This document shows positions 63,461 to 64,000 of a stretch of 64,000 nt of DNA, piece by piece. Where the stretch lies: assembly GCF_019145205.1 (NCBI RefSeq), contig NZ_JAHSTT010000001.1, positions 744,001-808,000 on the forward strand. The letters are read 5' to 3'. Positions within the stretch are counted from its first letter, which is position 1; each line of letters opens with the position of its first letter. Under the pieces are notes generated by a model. That model had not been told where the DNA came from. It ran no database searches and saw only the letters and a program-made list of their open reading frames with translations. The DNA is from Pseudomonas khavaziana (GTDB lineage: Bacteria; Pseudomonadota; Gammaproteobacteria; Pseudomonadales; Pseudomonadaceae). The position numbers and the translations under genes are program-made.

Positions 63461-64000
63461 ATGACAGATTTTGCCAGCCTGGACGAAGCCCAGGCGTTCC
63501 TTGAACAGAACCCGGACATCGAGCTGTTCGAGTTGTTTATCCTCGACAACAACGGCGTACCACGCGGCAAGCTGCTGCACCGCGACGAGCTGCTGGCGGT
63601 GTATGAAAGTGGCCGGCCACTGCCCAGCACCATCCTCGGCTTGACCATCAATGGCGACGACGTAGATGACTCCGGGCTGGTATGGGACGTGGGTGATATC
63701 GACTGCCGCGCCTACCCGATCAGCGGCAGTCTGCAGCGCATGCCCTGGCGCTTGATCCCAACCGCTGCGGTGCAAGTCAGCATGCACCCCACTGAAGGTT
63801 TACCCGCCACCGTTGCCGACCCCCGGCACCTGCTGGCCAAGGTCATCGATGCCCTCAAGGCTGACGGGTATTACCCGGTGATGGCCGCAGAGCTGGAGTT
63901 CTACCTGCTCGACCAGAAGCCCGACAGCAACGGCCGCCCGCAACCGGCGCGGGACGCGGACGGCAAGCGTCCACGTTCGACCCAGGTCTACGGCCTGCGC
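63461..64000 (+). CDS. Glutamine-synthetase-family enzyme, gamma-glutamylpolyamine synthetase-like (partial)
   Basis: The first 180 codons are visible. They include the GS beta-grasp domain (VPRGKLLHRDELL, NGDDVDDSGLVWDVGDID) and the start of the catalytic domain, with MAAELEFYLLD carrying metal-ligand glutamates. This N-terminus resembles PuuA/SpuB-type enzymes that ligate glutamate to putrescine or other polyamines, rather than housekeeping GlnA. It runs off the window end. The ATG at 63461 lacks a strong ribosome binding site. Confidence 0.85.
   Translation, partial: MTDFASLDEAQAFLEQNPDIELFELFILDNNGVPRGKLLHRDELLAVYESGRPLPSTILGLTINGDDVDDSGLVWDVGDIDCRAYPISGSLQRMPWRLIPTAAVQVSMHPTEGLPATVADPRHLLAKVIDALKADGYYPVMAAELEFYLLDQKPDSNGRPQPARDADGKRPRSTQVYGLR

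Overview
The window is a stretch of chromosome from a Pseudomonas of the fluorescens group. This rests on the gene order algU-mucA-mucB-mucD without mucC, on dapA-bamC-MBL hydrolase-purC-tRNA-Ser, on nadB next to sdhE-ygfX, on pobR/pobA, on tctCBA with tctDE, and on many REP-type palindromes of the GTGGGAGGGGGC and GTAGGAGCGAGC kinds between genes. Most genes are GC-rich with G or C in the third codon position. A few short AT-richer patches look acquired.

Layout. 1-7.3 kb is a surface or accessory region: the 3' end of a large protein, a pertactin-like autotransporter, a truncated beta-propeller remnant, and a 1179-residue Ig-like/beta-propeller protein. The last two share an exact 34-bp upstream repeat. 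7.4-13.7 kb is a tripartite tricarboxylate transport operon (tctC-tctB-tctA plus an AbrB-like membrane protein) facing its two-component system tctDE. 13.7-29.1 kb is core housekeeping: HDOD protein, ygfZ, sdhE-ygfX, nadB, the envelope-stress operon algU-mucAB-mucD, a BepA-like protease, tusA, bcp, gcvR, dapA-bamC-MBL-purC and tRNA-Ser(CGA).

29.1-38.5 kb is an accessory stretch with three toxin-antitoxin modules (MntA/HepT, RelE/HigA-like, ParDE), a small gene with a structured leader, and a LysR-controlled catabolic set (MFS symporter, N-carbamoyl-amino-acid hydrolase type amidase, acetylpolyamine deacetylase type protein). 38.8-51.5 kb is dominated by LysR regulators and transporters, with homospermidine synthase and an AruI-like TPP decarboxylase. 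It also holds a 0.75-kb nested palindromic repeat and an AT-rich orphan gene. 52-64 kb carries an NmrA-like protein, an atypical metallo-beta-lactamase-fold protein, pobR/pobA, a DHA2 exporter, the cyanate genes cynR/cynT/cynS with a Cache protein, a PheC-like periplasmic protein and the start of a glutamine-synthetase-family enzyme.

Three themes link the genes: carboxylate and aromatic uptake and catabolism (tct, pob, MHS symporters), polyamine/arginine metabolism (deacetylase, homospermidine synthase, AruI-like enzyme, gamma-glutamylpolyamine synthetase-like enzyme), and seven separate LysR regulators. The most unusual structure is a family of three composite repeats (about 42.8-43.6, 51.5-52.0 and 61.8-62.3 kb). 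They share a 30-bp internal inverted repeat, and one copy has a second, 34-bp inverted repeat and a REP pair nested inside. I found no CRISPR array, integrase, transposase or complete prophage.
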